A stretch of 64,000 nucleotides of DNA from G963668605 sp963668605 (GCA_963668605.1 OY764903.1:5828001-5892000), one strand, 5' to 3'. Positions 42,887 to 52,521 are shown, counted from the first letter of the stretch. Made by a program: numbers and translations. Notes: a model not told the origin generated them from the sequence alone.

Positions 42887-44944
42887 ATGAGCTCAAAGTA
42901 TAAGCTGGCAGGGTCGGTTTGTACCCTGGCGATGCTCGCCGCGAGCGCGGCCTGCGCGCAGAGCGACGGGGCGAAGGCGGCCGAAAAGACGGTCGACAAA
43001 GCCACGGCGTATTACCACTTCGCAATGGGGCACTTGTATGCGGAGCAGGCATCGGCCCTCGGCAATCGCGGCGATTTCGCCACGAAAGCGATCGACCATT
43101 TCAAGCAGGCGATCAAGGCCGACCCGAGTGCAACGTTCCTCAGCGACGAGTTGTCGGACCTGTACATCCAATCGGGTAAGCTGCGCGAGGCGGTCGTCGA
43201 CTCCGAGGAAGCGCTCAAGCAGAATCCCAACGACCTCAACGCGCGGCGCGTGCTCGGACGCATCTACGCGCGCATGATCGGTGACGCGCAGCAAGGCCGC
43301 GTCAACGAGGAGATGCTCAAGAAGTCGATTGAGCAATATCAGAAAATCTCCGCGCAGGACCCCGCCGATGTCGACACCTGGCTGATGCTCGGCCGTCTGC
43401 ACAAGATCGCGCAGAACTCGGTGGATTCCGAAAAGGCGTACAAGAAGGCGCTCGCCTTGGATGGCGAAAACGAAGATGGGTTGACCGGACTGGCGATGGT
43501 CTATTCCGATCTGGGCGACACCAAGAACGCCACGGAGCTGCTCAAGAAAGTGGCGGAAAAGAACCCCTCGCTGCGCACGTTGACGCAACTGGCCAGCACC
43601 TACGAGCAGATTCGCGATTACAAGTCCGCGGCCGAGACGCTGTCGCGGGCCGTGGAAGTTTCGCAGGGCAATACGGACCTGAAGCGCGCTCTGGCGCAGA
43701 ACCTGATGCTCGCCGAACAGCTCGACAAGGCGATAGAGGTTTACCAGGAGGTGATCGCGGAAGAACCGAAGGACTACCAGTCGTTCTTGCGCATGTCGCA
43801 GATTTACCGGCAGCAGCGCAACATGCCTAAGGCGCGTGAGGCCAGCGAGAAGGCGCGCCAAATCGAGCCCGACAATCTTGAGGTGCGCTACAACGAAGTC
43901 AACCTGCTCGAATCCGAGGGGAAATTGCCGGAAGCGATCGCAACGTTGAAAGGGATCCTCGATTCCAGCGCGAAGCGCACGTACAATCTCGGCGAAAAGA
44001 GCAACCGGGCCGCGCTGCTCGAACGTCTGGGCCTGATGTATCGCGCCGCGGATAACTCCGCAGAAGCGGTGAAGGCCTTCCGCCAGATGGGCGAACTCGA
44101 CGCGAGCATGGGCGCGCGGGCTTCGGCGCAGATCATAGATGTGTATCGGGCCGGCAAGGAATTTGCGAAAGCGGAAGAGGAGGCGCGTGCCTCCAAGGCG
44201 GCCTATCCGGCCGACCGTACGCTGGCGGCCGTGCGCGCCTCGCTGATGGCGGACGCCGGCAAAGTCGATCAGGCGATCGCGGAACTGAGCAGCCTGCTCG
44301 ATGGCAAGGGCGACCGCGAGATCCACCTTTCAATGGCGCAGGTCTATGAGAAGGCCAAGCGCTTCGACCAGATGGCCAAGGAGATCGACACCGCCGAAAA
44401 GCTCTCGTCCACCAAGGAAGAGAAGGAGGCGATCCACTTCACGCGTGGTGCGATGTACGAGCGCCAGAAAAAGTTCGATCTCGCCGAAACCGAATTCCGC
44501 AAGGTGCTCGACGCGAATCCGGATAACGCCTCGGCCCTCAACTATCTGGGCTACATGTTTGCGGACCGCAACGTGCGGCTGCCGGAAGCATTGCAGATGG
44601 TGACGAAGGCGCTCGACAAGGATCCGGGTAACGGCGCCTACCTCGATAGCCTCGGTTGGGTCTATTTCCGGATGGGCAAGTTGCGCGAAGCCGAAGACTA
44701 CATCCGCCGCTCGCTTGAGAAAGTAGGCCGCGATCCCACGGTGCGCGACCATCTCGGCGACATCCTCTTCCAGCAGGGCAACGTGAAAGACGCCATCGCG
44801 CAGTGGGAAGCCGCTGTAAAGGAATACGAGAGTGGCCCCGCCTCCGAGGCCGATCCCGTCGATGTGGCCAAGATCGCTCGCAAACTGGAGAACGCCAAGG
44901 TCCGTCTCGCCAAGGAGACGACCCAGGTTCCGCCCAAGAACTGA
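42887..44944 (+). CDS. Secreted or lipid-anchored TPR protein
   Basis: About 685 residues from ATG 42887. The leader (YKLAGSVCTLAMLAASAACA) ends in a possible lipobox (AACA), so it may be a lipoprotein. The rest is almost wholly tetratricopeptide repeats, about 14 by eye (for example YYHFAMGHLYAEQASALGN, YLDSLGWVYFRMGKLREAED, VRDHLGDILFQQGNVKDAI). TPR arrays bind partner proteins; the partner is unknown. It is followed by the DUF4920 gene 59 bp downstream. Confidence 0.85.
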   Translation: MSSKYKLAGSVCTLAMLAASAACAQSDGAKAAEKTVDKATAYYHFAMGHLYAEQASALGNRGDFATKAIDHFKQAIKADPSATFLSDELSDLYIQSGKLREAVVDSEEALKQNPNDLNARRVLGRIYARMIGDAQQGRVNEEMLKKSIEQYQKISAQDPADVDTWLMLGRLHKIAQNSVDSEKAYKKALALDGENEDGLTGLAMVYSDLGDTKNATELLKKVAEKNPSLRTLTQLASTYEQIRDYKSAAETLSRAVEVSQGNTDLKRALAQNLMLAEQLDKAIEVYQEVIAEEPKDYQSFLRMSQIYRQQRNMPKAREASEKARQIEPDNLEVRYNEVNLLESEGKLPEAIATLKGILDSSAKRTYNLGEKSNRAALLERLGLMYRAADNSAEAVKAFRQMGELDASMGARASAQIIDVYRAGKEFAKAEEEARASKAAYPADRTLAAVRASLMADAGKVDQAIAELSSLLDGKGDREIHLSMAQVYEKAKRFDQMAKEIDTAEKLSSTKEEKEAIHFTRGAMYERQKKFDLAETEFRKVLDANPDNASALNYLGYMFADRNVRLPEALQMVTKALDKDPGNGAYLDSLGWVYFRMGKLREAEDYIRRSLEKVGRDPTVRDHLGDILFQQGNVKDAIAQWEAAVKEYESGPASEADPVDVAKIARKLENAKVRLAKETTQVPPKN

Positions 44945-45003
44945 GCGCACGGCGGGCCTCCGGCATGAGATAATTCAGTCGAATCGTCTCTTGAGGAGAA
45001 ATC

Positions 45004-45459
45004 ATGCGTTCGCTCTTTCTACTGGCCGCAGTGCTGGCTGTTTGCGCCGCGGCGGAGACAAAACTTGGCAAGCCGCTTACTCTGAAAAACGAGTTGTCGA
45101 TTGCGGAACTGTCTCAAAAGCCGGATGGCTTCGTCGGCAAGACCGTGCAGGTGAAAGGCAAGGTCAGCGAGGTCTGCGAAAAAATGGGCTGCTGGATGAA
45201 CCTCACCGATACGGCCGCGAATAACAAGAGCGTCCGCGTCAAGGTGAACGACGGCGAGATCGTCTTTCCGAAGACGGCGATCGGCAAAGTGGCCGTCGCC
45301 GAGGGTCCGTTCGTGAAAATCGACATGACCCGTGATCAGCTCATGGCCCAGATGAAGCATGAAGCCGAAGCGAACGGAAAGAAGTTCGATCCGGCCTCCG
45401 TCAAGAGTGGTAAAACGATCTATCAGATTCAGGGAACTGGGGCGGTCATCCTCGACTAG
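45004..45459 (+). CDS. DUF4920 domain protein, secreted
   Basis: A 151-residue protein with a signal peptide (SLFLLAAVLAVCAAA). The DUF4920 core VKGKVSEVCEKMGCWMNLTD has two conserved cysteines that may bind metal or form a disulfide, in an OB-fold-like domain. Function is unknown. GAGGAG lies seven bases upstream of ATG 45004. The PafA-like phosphatase follows after 42 bp, suggesting a unit. Confidence 0.8.
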   Translation: MRSLFLLAAVLAVCAAAETKLGKPLTLKNELSIAELSQKPDGFVGKTVQVKGKVSEVCEKMGCWMNLTDTAANNKSVRVKVNDGEIVFPKTAIGKVAVAEGPFVKIDMTRDQLMAQMKHEAEANGKKFDPASVKSGKTIYQIQGTGAVILD

Positions 45460-45501
45460 CTTCCGCCTCCAGAACCTATTCCTTAAGGTGCCTTCCAAGC
45501 T

Positions 45502-47085
45502 ATGAAGAAATTCTTGTGTGTCGCAGCAACATTGCTGCTTTCGATCGCCGCCCTTGCGGCGCCGCCTAACCTTCGTCCCGTCAAGAAACCGAAACTGGTG
45601 CTAACCATCGTGGTAGACCAGTTCCGCTACGACTACCTGACTCGATTCGCCGGGGAATACAACTCCGGTTTCGCGCAGTTGCTGGCGAAAGGCGCGGTCT
45701 TCACGGATGCTCACCATGAGCATTTCCCCACGGTAACGGCGGTGGGGCATTCGACCATTCTCACCGGCGCCACGCCGTCGCATAGCGGCATAGTCGGGAA
45801 CGAATGGTACGACCACGCGACGAAGAAGATGGTGACCAGCGTCTCCGACGATAACGCCATCCTGTTGGGCGGCACGGCCGGCAAACGCGCCTCCTCGCCA
45901 GCCCGCTTCCTGGTGAGCACCATAGGCGACGAGATGAAGATGTCGGGCAAGGGCAAGCCCAAGGTGATTGGCGTTTCGATTAAAGATCGCGCGGCGATCC
46001 TGCCGGCTGGCCGCATGGCCGACGGCGCCTACTGGTTCGACGACGCATCCGGCAACTTTGTCAGCAGTTCATACTATTTCAAGGAACTTCCCGCGTGGGC
46101 GACAGCTTTCAACAAGAGCCGCACCATCGATCAGTTCGCAGGCAAATCCTGGACGCCCATCGGCAATCCATCCGGCAAAGCTTTCAAGACGATGCCGGCG
46201 CAGGCCGACGCGAAGTATTTTGCCCTGATGGAGAAAACTCCGTATGGCAATGAGATTCTCGAGATGTTCGCCGAGAAGGCGATTGCGGAAGAGAAACTGG
46301 GGCAGAATAATTGGACCGACCTGATCAGCGTCAGCTTCTCGGCGAACGATTATGTGGGCCACGGCGTAGGTCCCGACGCGCCGGAAGTACACGACATTTC
46401 GGTGCGCACCGACCGAATCGTTGGACGCCTGCTGCAGTTCGTCACCACGAAATTGGGAGCTGAAAACGTGCTCGTGGTCTTCACCGGCGACCACGGCGTC
46501 GCGCCACTGCCGGAGCTGATGGAGCAGCGCAAGATGCCGGGCGGGCGGATCGGCGCCCAAAGCGTTACCGACGCCATTCGCGCCGCGCTGGTGGAAACCT
46601 TCGGCGAGGGTGATTGGGTGGTGAGCAAATCCGCGCAGATGCCGTATTTGAATCACGAACTGATCCATCAGAAAAAATTGCAGCTTGGCGCCGTGCAGGA
46701 CGTGGCGGCGCACGCCGTGAGGGAACTTCCGCATATCTTCCGCGTCTATACCGGCGAGCAGTTGAAGCAGGGCCCGTTTTTTGAGGATCGTGTCGGACGG
46801 CGTGTGGGCAACAGTTATAACAGCCAGCGGGGCGCGGATTTGTATATCATCGCGGAACCGTATTGGCTGCTCGGCAGCGAGAAGGCCGGCGCCTCGCACG
46901 GCGCGCCGTTCAATTACGATTCGCACGTGCCTGTGATTTTCATGGGCGCCGGGTTGAAGTCCGGGCGCTATGATGGCCCAATTGCCGTGCGCGACATTGC
47001 ACCGACGCTGGCCGCGCTGCTCGATATCGAACAGCCGAGCGGCGCCGAGGGGCGCGTGTTGGAAGAGATGTTTTTTACAAAGTAG
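45502..47085 (+). CDS. Secreted alkaline phosphatase family protein (PafA-like)
   Basis: A 527-residue protein with a signal peptide (FLCVAATLLLSIAALAA). It belongs to the type I phosphodiesterase/alkaline phosphatase superfamily: LTIVVDQFRYDYLTRFAG gives the first metal Asp, FPTVTAVGHSTILTGATP has the Thr nucleophile, and VVFTGDHGVAPLPELM the second metal site. SKSAQMPYLN and GAPFNYDSHVPVIFMG are further family blocks. PafA enzymes release phosphate from monoesters in the periplasm. groES follows after 30 bp. Confidence 0.88.
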   Translation: MKKFLCVAATLLLSIAALAAPPNLRPVKKPKLVLTIVVDQFRYDYLTRFAGEYNSGFAQLLAKGAVFTDAHHEHFPTVTAVGHSTILTGATPSHSGIVGNEWYDHATKKMVTSVSDDNAILLGGTAGKRASSPARFLVSTIGDEMKMSGKGKPKVIGVSIKDRAAILPAGRMADGAYWFDDASGNFVSSSYYFKELPAWATAFNKSRTIDQFAGKSWTPIGNPSGKAFKTMPAQADAKYFALMEKTPYGNEILEMFAEKAIAEEKLGQNNWTDLISVSFSANDYVGHGVGPDAPEVHDISVRTDRIVGRLLQFVTTKLGAENVLVVFTGDHGVAPLPELMEQRKMPGGRIGAQSVTDAIRAALVETFGEGDWVVSKSAQMPYLNHELIHQKKLQLGAVQDVAAHAVRELPHIFRVYTGEQLKQGPFFEDRVGRRVGNSYNSQRGADLYIIAEPYWLLGSEKAGASHGAPFNYDSHVPVIFMGAGLKSGRYDGPIAVRDIAPTLAALLDIEQPSGAEGRVLEEMFFTK

Positions 47086-47115
47086 CCAGTCGGATTAATT
47101 TTCAAGGAGAGAGCA

Positions 47116-47403
47116 ATGACATTTCGTCCTCTGCATGACCGGATCGTCGTGAAGCGTGTGGAAGAGCAAGAAACCGTGCGGGGTGGCATCATCATCCCCG
47201 ACTCCGCCAAGGAGAAGCCGCAAGAAGGTGAAGTCGTGGCCATTGGAAGCGGCGCGATGCTGGAAGACGGCACGAAGGCTCCGATGAGCGTCAACCCCGG
47301 CGACCGGATTTTGTTCGGTAAGTACTCGGGTTCGGAAGTGAAAATTGACGGTGTCGAGTATATGGTCTTCCGTGAAGACGACGTTCTGGCCGTTCTGGCG
47401 TAG
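47116..47403 (+). CDS. groES: Co-chaperonin GroES
   Basis: A 95-residue GroES: FRPLHDRIVVKRVEEQE at the N-terminus, the mobile loop GGIIIPDSAKEKPQEGEVVA and GDRILFGKYSGSEVKIDG. It caps GroEL during protein folding. GroEL is usually directly downstream, but the next gene is an OmpH/Skp protein, so groEL must be elsewhere. AAGGAGAGAG lies before the ATG. A GC-rich hairpin at 47420-47443 follows the stop codon. Confidence 0.96.
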   Translation: MTFRPLHDRIVVKRVEEQETVRGGIIIPDSAKEKPQEGEVVAIGSGAMLEDGTKAPMSVNPGDRILFGKYSGSEVKIDGVEYMVFREDDVLAVLA

Positions 47404-47419
47404 AATTCAATTTCCAGGG

Positions 47420-47443
47420 CCTGGGGTGCGTCTGCGCCCCTGG
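47420..47443 (+). terminator. GC-rich hairpin after groES, possible terminator
   Basis: CCTGGGGTGCG and GCGCCCCTGG can pair with one bulge and one mismatch. There is no T-run after it, so it would be a weak or Rho-assisted terminator, or an mRNA-stabilising structure. Confidence 0.4.
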
Positions 47444-47510
47444 TCCCGGAACGGCGCAGCCGCGCACATGGTAAGCTGAGTTTTTGGTCTCCAAGGAGTC
47501 TTAACGAAAT

Positions 47511-48035
47511 ATGGTTCGTAATCGCTGGTCCCGTTTGCTTATGGCGTCCGCCGTGTGTCTTGCCACGACGGCCATCGCCTCCGCACAGGTTAAGATGGCT
47601 ATCGTCAACCTGCAAAAGGCCGTTCTCGACACCGCCGAAATCAAGAAGGCTCAGACTGAACTGGAACAGAAGTTCAAACCGCGGCAGGACCAGATGGTCA
47701 AGCTGCAAGCCGAACTGCAGAATATCCAGAATCAGCTCCAGACCATGCAGGGCAAGCTCACCCCGCAGGCCGAGCAGGAACTTACCAGCCAAGGCCAGAA
47801 GAAGCAGCGCGACCTGCAACGCATGTCCGAGGACCTGCAGGGAGACGTCGATCGCGACCGCAACGAAGTCCTAAGCAAAGCGGGCCAGCATATGCAGGAA
47901 GTCGTCAAGAAGCTGGCCGAAGAGCGCGGATTTGACGTCGTGGTGGATGTCGGCGACACGGTCTACTTCAAGCCGGCGCTCGAGATCACCAAGGACGCCG
48001 TCGTGGCCTACGACAAAGCGTATCCCGCAAAATAG
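47511..48035 (+). CDS. OmpH/Skp-family periplasmic chaperone
   Basis: A 174-residue protein with a signal peptide (MASAVCLATTAIASA). The mature start VKMAIVNLQKAVLDTAEIKK and the long charged coiled-coil arms (about residues 50-125, rich in Gln, Lys, Glu) are the Skp trimer architecture that holds unfolded outer-membrane proteins. The C-terminal part VVDVGDTVYFKPALEITKDA completes the body domain. It is followed after 14 bp by a small membrane protein. bamA is not in the window. Confidence 0.9.
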   Translation: MVRNRWSRLLMASAVCLATTAIASAQVKMAIVNLQKAVLDTAEIKKAQTELEQKFKPRQDQMVKLQAELQNIQNQLQTMQGKLTPQAEQELTSQGQKKQRDLQRMSEDLQGDVDRDRNEVLSKAGQHMQEVVKKLAEERGFDVVVDVGDTVYFKPALEITKDAVVAYDKAYPAK

Positions 48036-48049
48036 CGGAGGCTGAGCCC

Positions 48050-48550
48050 ATGCCTGGGTATCTCGAAGAGTACGGCGCTGGCGACGAAAAGCGCAGTAAA
48101 CTCATTCGCTGGACGCTGCTTGGTGTCGCCGCCCTGCTGGTGCTTGGCGCCGCCGGCTACTTCGGCTTCCGCGACTACAGCGAAAATCGCGCAGTGCGAA
48201 GCTTTGTCGAGGCTTTGCAGGCCAAGGACTTCGCGCGGGCGTACAGCTTTTGGGGCTGCACGGTCGAAAAACCCTGCCGCGATTACCGCTTCGAGAAGTT
48301 TCTCGAAGACTGGGGTCCCCAAAGCCCTTACGCCAACGCCGCGAACGTTCGCATCGAACACCCACAATTAACGCCCGGTGCGCTCGGCTGGATTCGCCGC
48401 GTCCTGGGAGTTCAATATTCCTGCAAGGACGGCGTGATCTACTTCCTCAACTTCGGCAAGGGCGAACCCGCCGTCGTTTATGTACTGCGCGCAGACAAGA
48501 ACATCGGATTTGCGCCGTGGACCACCTGCGCGCCGCGCATAAAGATGTAG
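48050..48550 (+). CDS. Single-span membrane protein with NTF2-like external domain, function unknown
   Basis: A 166-residue protein with one membrane helix at about residues 24-42 (WTLLGVAALLVLGAAGYFG). The following domain (AVRSFVEALQAKDFARAYSF and then YFLNFGKGEPAVVYVLR) suggests an NTF2- or DUF4878-like cone fold, which is an inference. Four cysteines (GCTVEKPC, YSCKDG, TTCAPR) may form disulfides outside the membrane. It is likely co-transcribed with the OmpH/Skp gene and converges with the cytochrome gene. Confidence 0.65.
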   Translation: MPGYLEEYGAGDEKRSKLIRWTLLGVAALLVLGAAGYFGFRDYSENRAVRSFVEALQAKDFARAYSFWGCTVEKPCRDYRFEKFLEDWGPQSPYANAANVRIEHPQLTPGALGWIRRVLGVQYSCKDGVIYFLNFGKGEPAVVYVLRADKNIGFAPWTTCAPRIKM

Positions 48551-48560
48551 TGCCGGGCGC

Positions 48561-48929
48561 TTAGCCCTTAGCTGCCGGTTTCGCCGCCGGTTTCGCGTGG
48601 CATTTTGTGCAGTTGCCCTTGGTCTCGAAAGCCTTTCCAGCGGTCACATGGCAACTCGCACAGGAGCTCTTCTTGGCCTCGGCTGGCTTGTGCATTCCGG
48701 CCTTGAAATTGAGTGGGGCCTTGGCGTCCTGAGGCCAGAGTTTGTCGTGGCAGACTTTGCAGTCGTTCTTTTCGCGCTTGGCGTGCGCGGTGTGATCGTA
48801 AGTGATGTTGCCGGTCTTAGCTGTGAAAGTCAGCTTGGACGGCGCTTTCTTCTCCTGCTTTTCTTCGGCTACAAGAGCAAGTCCTCCAAAAAACGTGAGG
48901 ACGGCGGTGACTGCGATGATGTGACGCAT
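48561..48929 (-). CDS. Small periplasmic triheme c-type cytochrome
   Basis: A 122-residue protein with a signal peptide (IIAVTAVLTFFGGLALVA). Three heme-attachment motifs are visible: CKVCH, CASCH and CTKCH. Additional His residues (YDHTAHAKRE, GMHKPAEAKK) can serve as distal ligands, which fits the c7/c3-type multiheme fold. It would carry electrons in the periplasm. The tail is Lys/Ala/Pro-rich. No redox partner is encoded next to it. Confidence 0.88.
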   Translation of the reverse strand: MRHIIAVTAVLTFFGGLALVAEEKQEKKAPSKLTFTAKTGNITYDHTAHAKREKNDCKVCHDKLWPQDAKAPLNFKAGMHKPAEAKKSSCASCHVTAGKAFETKGNCTKCHAKPAAKPAAKG

Positions 48930-48990
48930 GGCGCAATTATAGGATATTTATATCCTGTAAGCCACAACGTATGCGCCGGGGTCTGCCGCC

Positions 48991-50085
48991 TTACGCGTCG
49001 GGTGTGCCCGAGTGCTTTGTCGACTTGCCGTCGATTTGAACAAGGCCGTCCGGTCGCTCCGTAACGGGCTTCGGCGGATTCAGTAAACGCGCCGGGAGTT
49101 TTGAGAGATAGACCAGGCGCTCGATCGCGGGCAGCAGGCGCCGCACCGTTCTACCATGCAGCAGCAGGCTGCCGGCCACCAGCGCCGGATGTGGAATGGT
49201 CGTGAAGCAGCGCGAGCAGATGCCGATCTCGCCCGCGCGCCCCTGTCCGTGCAGCTCGCGCATGTGCACCATCATCTTCGAGTTCCAGATCGCTTCGAGC
49301 GGTTGCTCGCCGATGTTACCTGCGGGCTTGCCGTCGAGCATGTAGCTCTGGCAGCAGGGATAGACGTCGCCGCTATGTTTGACGTACATCGGACCGCGCC
49401 AGAGGTAGTGGCAGGGATACTTCCAGTCGCCCGCCGCATGTGCCGCCTCGGGTTGCAGCAAATCCGTCTCGTCCGCTTTGATGCGTACCTGGTCGATGCC
49501 GGGCACGGCGTTCCAGAAACGCCGGAACTCGTCGACCTCGCTGGCGTTGCGCTCCATCAAGACCATCTGCACGACCACCTGAATCTTGGCCCCGCGCTCG
49601 TGCTTCATGCGTGCGAAACGGACAAAATTGTCACGCACTTTTTCGAAGTTAGCGCCTTTGCGGTAATACTCGAAGGACTCTTTCGTGGCGCCGTCAAAGC
49701 TCAGCGTGATGTGCTCGAGCGGCGTGCCAAGCAGCCGCTCCGCCATCTTCTCGTCGAGAAACGTGCCGTTGGTCGATAGCAGCGTGGAGATGTTATGCCG
49801 ATCGCAATACTCGATGCGATCGAAAATGGCCCGATCGAGGAATGGCTCTCCGAGTCCGATCAGCATCATGTGTTCGGCTGATGTGCGCGACTCCTTCACC
49901 AGCCGCTCGAAGATCGCAGCGGTCATGTCTTCTTTGGGCTGCTTGTGCGTCTCGCGGGGACACATCGGGCAGTACAGATTGCACTTGGCCGTCGTCTCGA
50001 CGATGTATTCCACGGGCAAAGCGTTCACTCGGGAGTGACGGCGGAGATAAGCCCAGAGGAGTCTGGCCCGGTTGAAGGCACGCAT
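48991..50085 (-). CDS. Radical SAM / SPASM-domain protein
   Basis: A 364-residue protein. The radical SAM cluster motif CNLYCPMC (in VETTAKCNLYCPMCPRETHK) binds the catalytic [4Fe-4S] cluster; GLGEPFLD is the SAM-binding GGE-like motif. Further cysteines at the C-terminus (YPCHYLW, DVYPCCQSYM, GICSRCFTTI) form a SPASM-type auxiliary cluster region. Such proteins modify peptides or make cofactors; no precursor peptide is recognised nearby, so the substrate is unknown. It is divergent from the photolyase gene. Confidence 0.85.
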   Translation of the reverse strand: MRAFNRARLLWAYLRRHSRVNALPVEYIVETTAKCNLYCPMCPRETHKQPKEDMTAAIFERLVKESRTSAEHMMLIGLGEPFLDRAIFDRIEYCDRHNISTLLSTNGTFLDEKMAERLLGTPLEHITLSFDGATKESFEYYRKGANFEKVRDNFVRFARMKHERGAKIQVVVQMVLMERNASEVDEFRRFWNAVPGIDQVRIKADETDLLQPEAAHAAGDWKYPCHYLWRGPMYVKHSGDVYPCCQSYMLDGKPAGNIGEQPLEAIWNSKMMVHMRELHGQGRAGEIGICSRCFTTIPHPALVAGSLLLHGRTVRRLLPAIERLVYLSKLPARLLNPPKPVTERPDGLVQIDGKSTKHSGTPDA

Positions 50086-50136
50086 TCAGGTTCGCTTTAA
50101 TTGTAGCGGGAATCGGCCCCGGATCATCTGTTCAGT

Positions 50137-51540
50137 GTGGACTCTCGTGTGAAAGCGCTGAACGCGCATTCTATGCGCGCCGGCGCCGCCTACGTGCTCT
50201 ACTGGGCGCAGATGAACCGGCGGGTGGAGGCAAACCACGCCTTGCTGCACGCCGCCAATCTCGCCAACCAGCTCCAGCTTCCCGTCCTGTACTACGAAGG
50301 GCTCACGTGCAGCTACCCGCAGGCCAACGACCGTCTGCATACTTTCATTCTCGAGGGTGTGCCCGAGACGGCACGGCGGCTGAAGCGGGCCGGCATCGGC
50401 TACGTTTTTCATCTGCGCAAGCGCCACGCGGACCCGGATGATGCACTCTACCGTCTTGCTGAGAATGCCGCGGCGCTTGTGACCGACGACTATCCGGCGT
50501 TCATTGCGCGCCGGCACAACGAGACTGTTCCGTCAAAACTGCCAATCCCCTACTATGTGGTCGATTCCAGTTGTGTCGTTCCCATGCGTCTGATGGAGAA
50601 GCGCGAGTGGGCCGCCTACACGATCCGGCCGAAGATCCGGCGTCTGTTGCCGCAGTTCCTGCGATCCGCGCCGGATTTGCGCGTCGTGCGCCGGTTTGAT
50701 GAACCAACGTCCACATTACACACCACGGTGAAGGCGTCCAACATCGCGGAACTCGTGGCTTCCTGCGAGATCGATCACAGCGTCGCGCCTTCGAAATCCT
50801 ACACCGGCGGCCGCCTGGCGGCCGAGCGGCATCTCGCTCGCTTCCTCGACAACAACCTGCGGCGATATGCCAAGGAACGCAACGAGCCGTGCGCGCATGT
50901 GACTTCGGGTTTGAGCCCGTACCTGCACTTCGGGCAGATCTCTTCGCTCGAAATCGCGCTGGCCGCCAAGGCCCATGCGGAAGCACACAAACTGATCGCC
51001 GAAGAGTTTCTGGAAGAGTTGATCGTAAGGCGTGAACTCGCCTTCAACTTTTCGCTGTTCTCGGAGAAACCCGCTAGCCTTCAAAACCTGCCGGACTGGG
51101 CGGAGGAAACGCTACGCATCCATGCAGGCGATCCGCGCTCGCCGTGCTACACGCGCGAGCAGTTCGAGCAGGCGCGCACGCACGACGCACTTTGGAACGC
51201 CACGCAGAAGGAGATGTTGCTGCGCGGCAAGATCCACGGCTACTATCGCATGTATTGGGGCAAGAAGATCATCGAGTGGTCGCCTACGGCGGAGGACGCC
51301 TTGCAGACGATGGTCCACATCCATGACCGTTATGCGGTCGACGGGCGCGACCCGAACACGTACACGAGCATCCTCTGGTGCTTCGGCCTGCATGACCGCC
51401 CATGGGGCGAACGTGCAGTCTTTGGGAAAATTCGCTACATGGGCCTGGAGGGCATGAAGCGTAAGACCGATACCGCTTCCTATATCAAGGAGATCGAGTA
51501 TCTGGAGCGGACGGGAAAGGATCCTTTCCGGCTGGTATGA
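50137..51540 (+). CDS. phr: Class II deoxyribodipyrimidine photolyase
   Basis: A 467-residue flavoprotein of the photolyase/cryptochrome family. The N-terminal region YVLYWAQMNRRVEANHALLH and the C-terminal YWGKKIIEWSPTAEDALQTM plus DPNTYTSILWCFGLHDRPWG are signatures of class II enzymes. It uses FADH- and light to split cyclobutane pyrimidine dimers. A GTG at 50137 is the start. The epimerase gene overlaps its stop codon (ATGA), so they are one operon. Confidence 0.94.
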   Translation: MDSRVKALNAHSMRAGAAYVLYWAQMNRRVEANHALLHAANLANQLQLPVLYYEGLTCSYPQANDRLHTFILEGVPETARRLKRAGIGYVFHLRKRHADPDDALYRLAENAAALVTDDYPAFIARRHNETVPSKLPIPYYVVDSSCVVPMRLMEKREWAAYTIRPKIRRLLPQFLRSAPDLRVVRRFDEPTSTLHTTVKASNIAELVASCEIDHSVAPSKSYTGGRLAAERHLARFLDNNLRRYAKERNEPCAHVTSGLSPYLHFGQISSLEIALAAKAHAEAHKLIAEEFLEELIVRRELAFNFSLFSEKPASLQNLPDWAEETLRIHAGDPRSPCYTREQFEQARTHDALWNATQKEMLLRGKIHGYYRMYWGKKIIEWSPTAEDALQTMVHIHDRYAVDGRDPNTYTSILWCFGLHDRPWGERAVFGKIRYMGLEGMKRKTDTASYIKEIEYLERTGKDPFRLV

Positions 51541-52442
51541 ACATCACTTTGACCGGTGCATCCGGATTCATCGGGCAGCGGCTGATTCAGCGGCTGCTCA
51601 CGGACGGGCACAAGTTGCATGTGCTCGGTCGCAAGCGCGGCGCGCTTCCCGATACTGTCGATTTTTCGACTTGGGATGTCCTGGCGGGCGAGCCGCCGCT
51701 TGACAGTCTGAGCCAGGCCGATGCGGTCATCCATATGGCCGGCGAACCGGTCGCACAGCGCTGGACGGCGGCGGCCAAACGCCTGATCGGACAGACCCGC
51801 ACGCTCGGCACGTCGAATCTGGTGCGAGCCTTGGGACGGTTGGAGAGACGCCCGGAAGTATTGCTGTCGGCCTCGGCGGTCGGCTACTACGGATCGCGTG
51901 GCGACGAGACGCTGACTGAAAGCTCAGCGCCGGGTAGTGGATTTCTTGCGGACCTGTGTGTGGAATGGGAACAGCGCGCCGGCGAGGCGGTTGAGCTTGG
52001 AATGCGCGTGCTCACGTTCCGGACAGGTCTCGTGCTGGGCCCCGATGGCGGGGCGCTGAAACAGATGCTGCCGCAGTTCCGTCTCGGTATGGGCGGGCCG
52101 CTGGCGAGCGGCAAGCACTGGATGTCTTGGATTCACGTCGACGACATGCTTGGCCTGCTGTGTTTTGCTCTCCGCCAACGTGCGCTTTCCGGAGCGCTGA
52201 ATGCGACGGCGCCGGAGCCTGCCCGTAACAGCGACTTCACACAAGCACTGGCGGAGGTGGTGCACCGTCCCGCAATCGTGCCCGTGCCCGAGTTCGCTTT
52301 GCGCGTGCTCTATGGCGACATGGCAGGCATCCTGATCGCGAGCCAGCGCGTTGTGCCGGAGCGCGCACTCGCCGCGGGCTATACATTTCAATACCGGGAA
52401 ATCGCCCCGGCCCTCGCGGCGGCCGTGGGCAGCATGCGCTGA
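51537..52442 (+). CDS. TIGR01777-family NAD(P)-dependent epimerase-like protein
   Basis: A 301-residue extended short-chain dehydrogenase. The Rossmann motif is ITLTGASGFIGQRLIQRLL, then VIHMAGEPVAQRWTAAAKRL, LLSASAVGYYGSRGDETLTE and the C-terminal DUF1731-like segment. The family (E. coli YfcH type) is uncharacterised biochemically. The ATG overlaps the photolyase stop codon, as also seen in other bacteria where photolyase and this family co-occur, which suggests a link to light or oxidative stress. Confidence 0.9.
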   Translation: MNITLTGASGFIGQRLIQRLLTDGHKLHVLGRKRGALPDTVDFSTWDVLAGEPPLDSLSQADAVIHMAGEPVAQRWTAAAKRLIGQTRTLGTSNLVRALGRLERRPEVLLSASAVGYYGSRGDETLTESSAPGSGFLADLCVEWEQRAGEAVELGMRVLTFRTGLVLGPDGGALKQMLPQFRLGMGGPLASGKHWMSWIHVDDMLGLLCFALRQRALSGALNATAPEPARNSDFTQALAEVVHRPAIVPVPEFALRVLYGDMAGILIASQRVVPERALAAGYTFQYREIAPALAAAVGSMR

Positions 52443-52521
52443 GGCCAAAAAAAATCTTCAAGGCCGCCATTCTTGCGCCGATGAGTAAATTGTCAGGGAC
52501 AAATCATCTCAGGAGGCAAGA

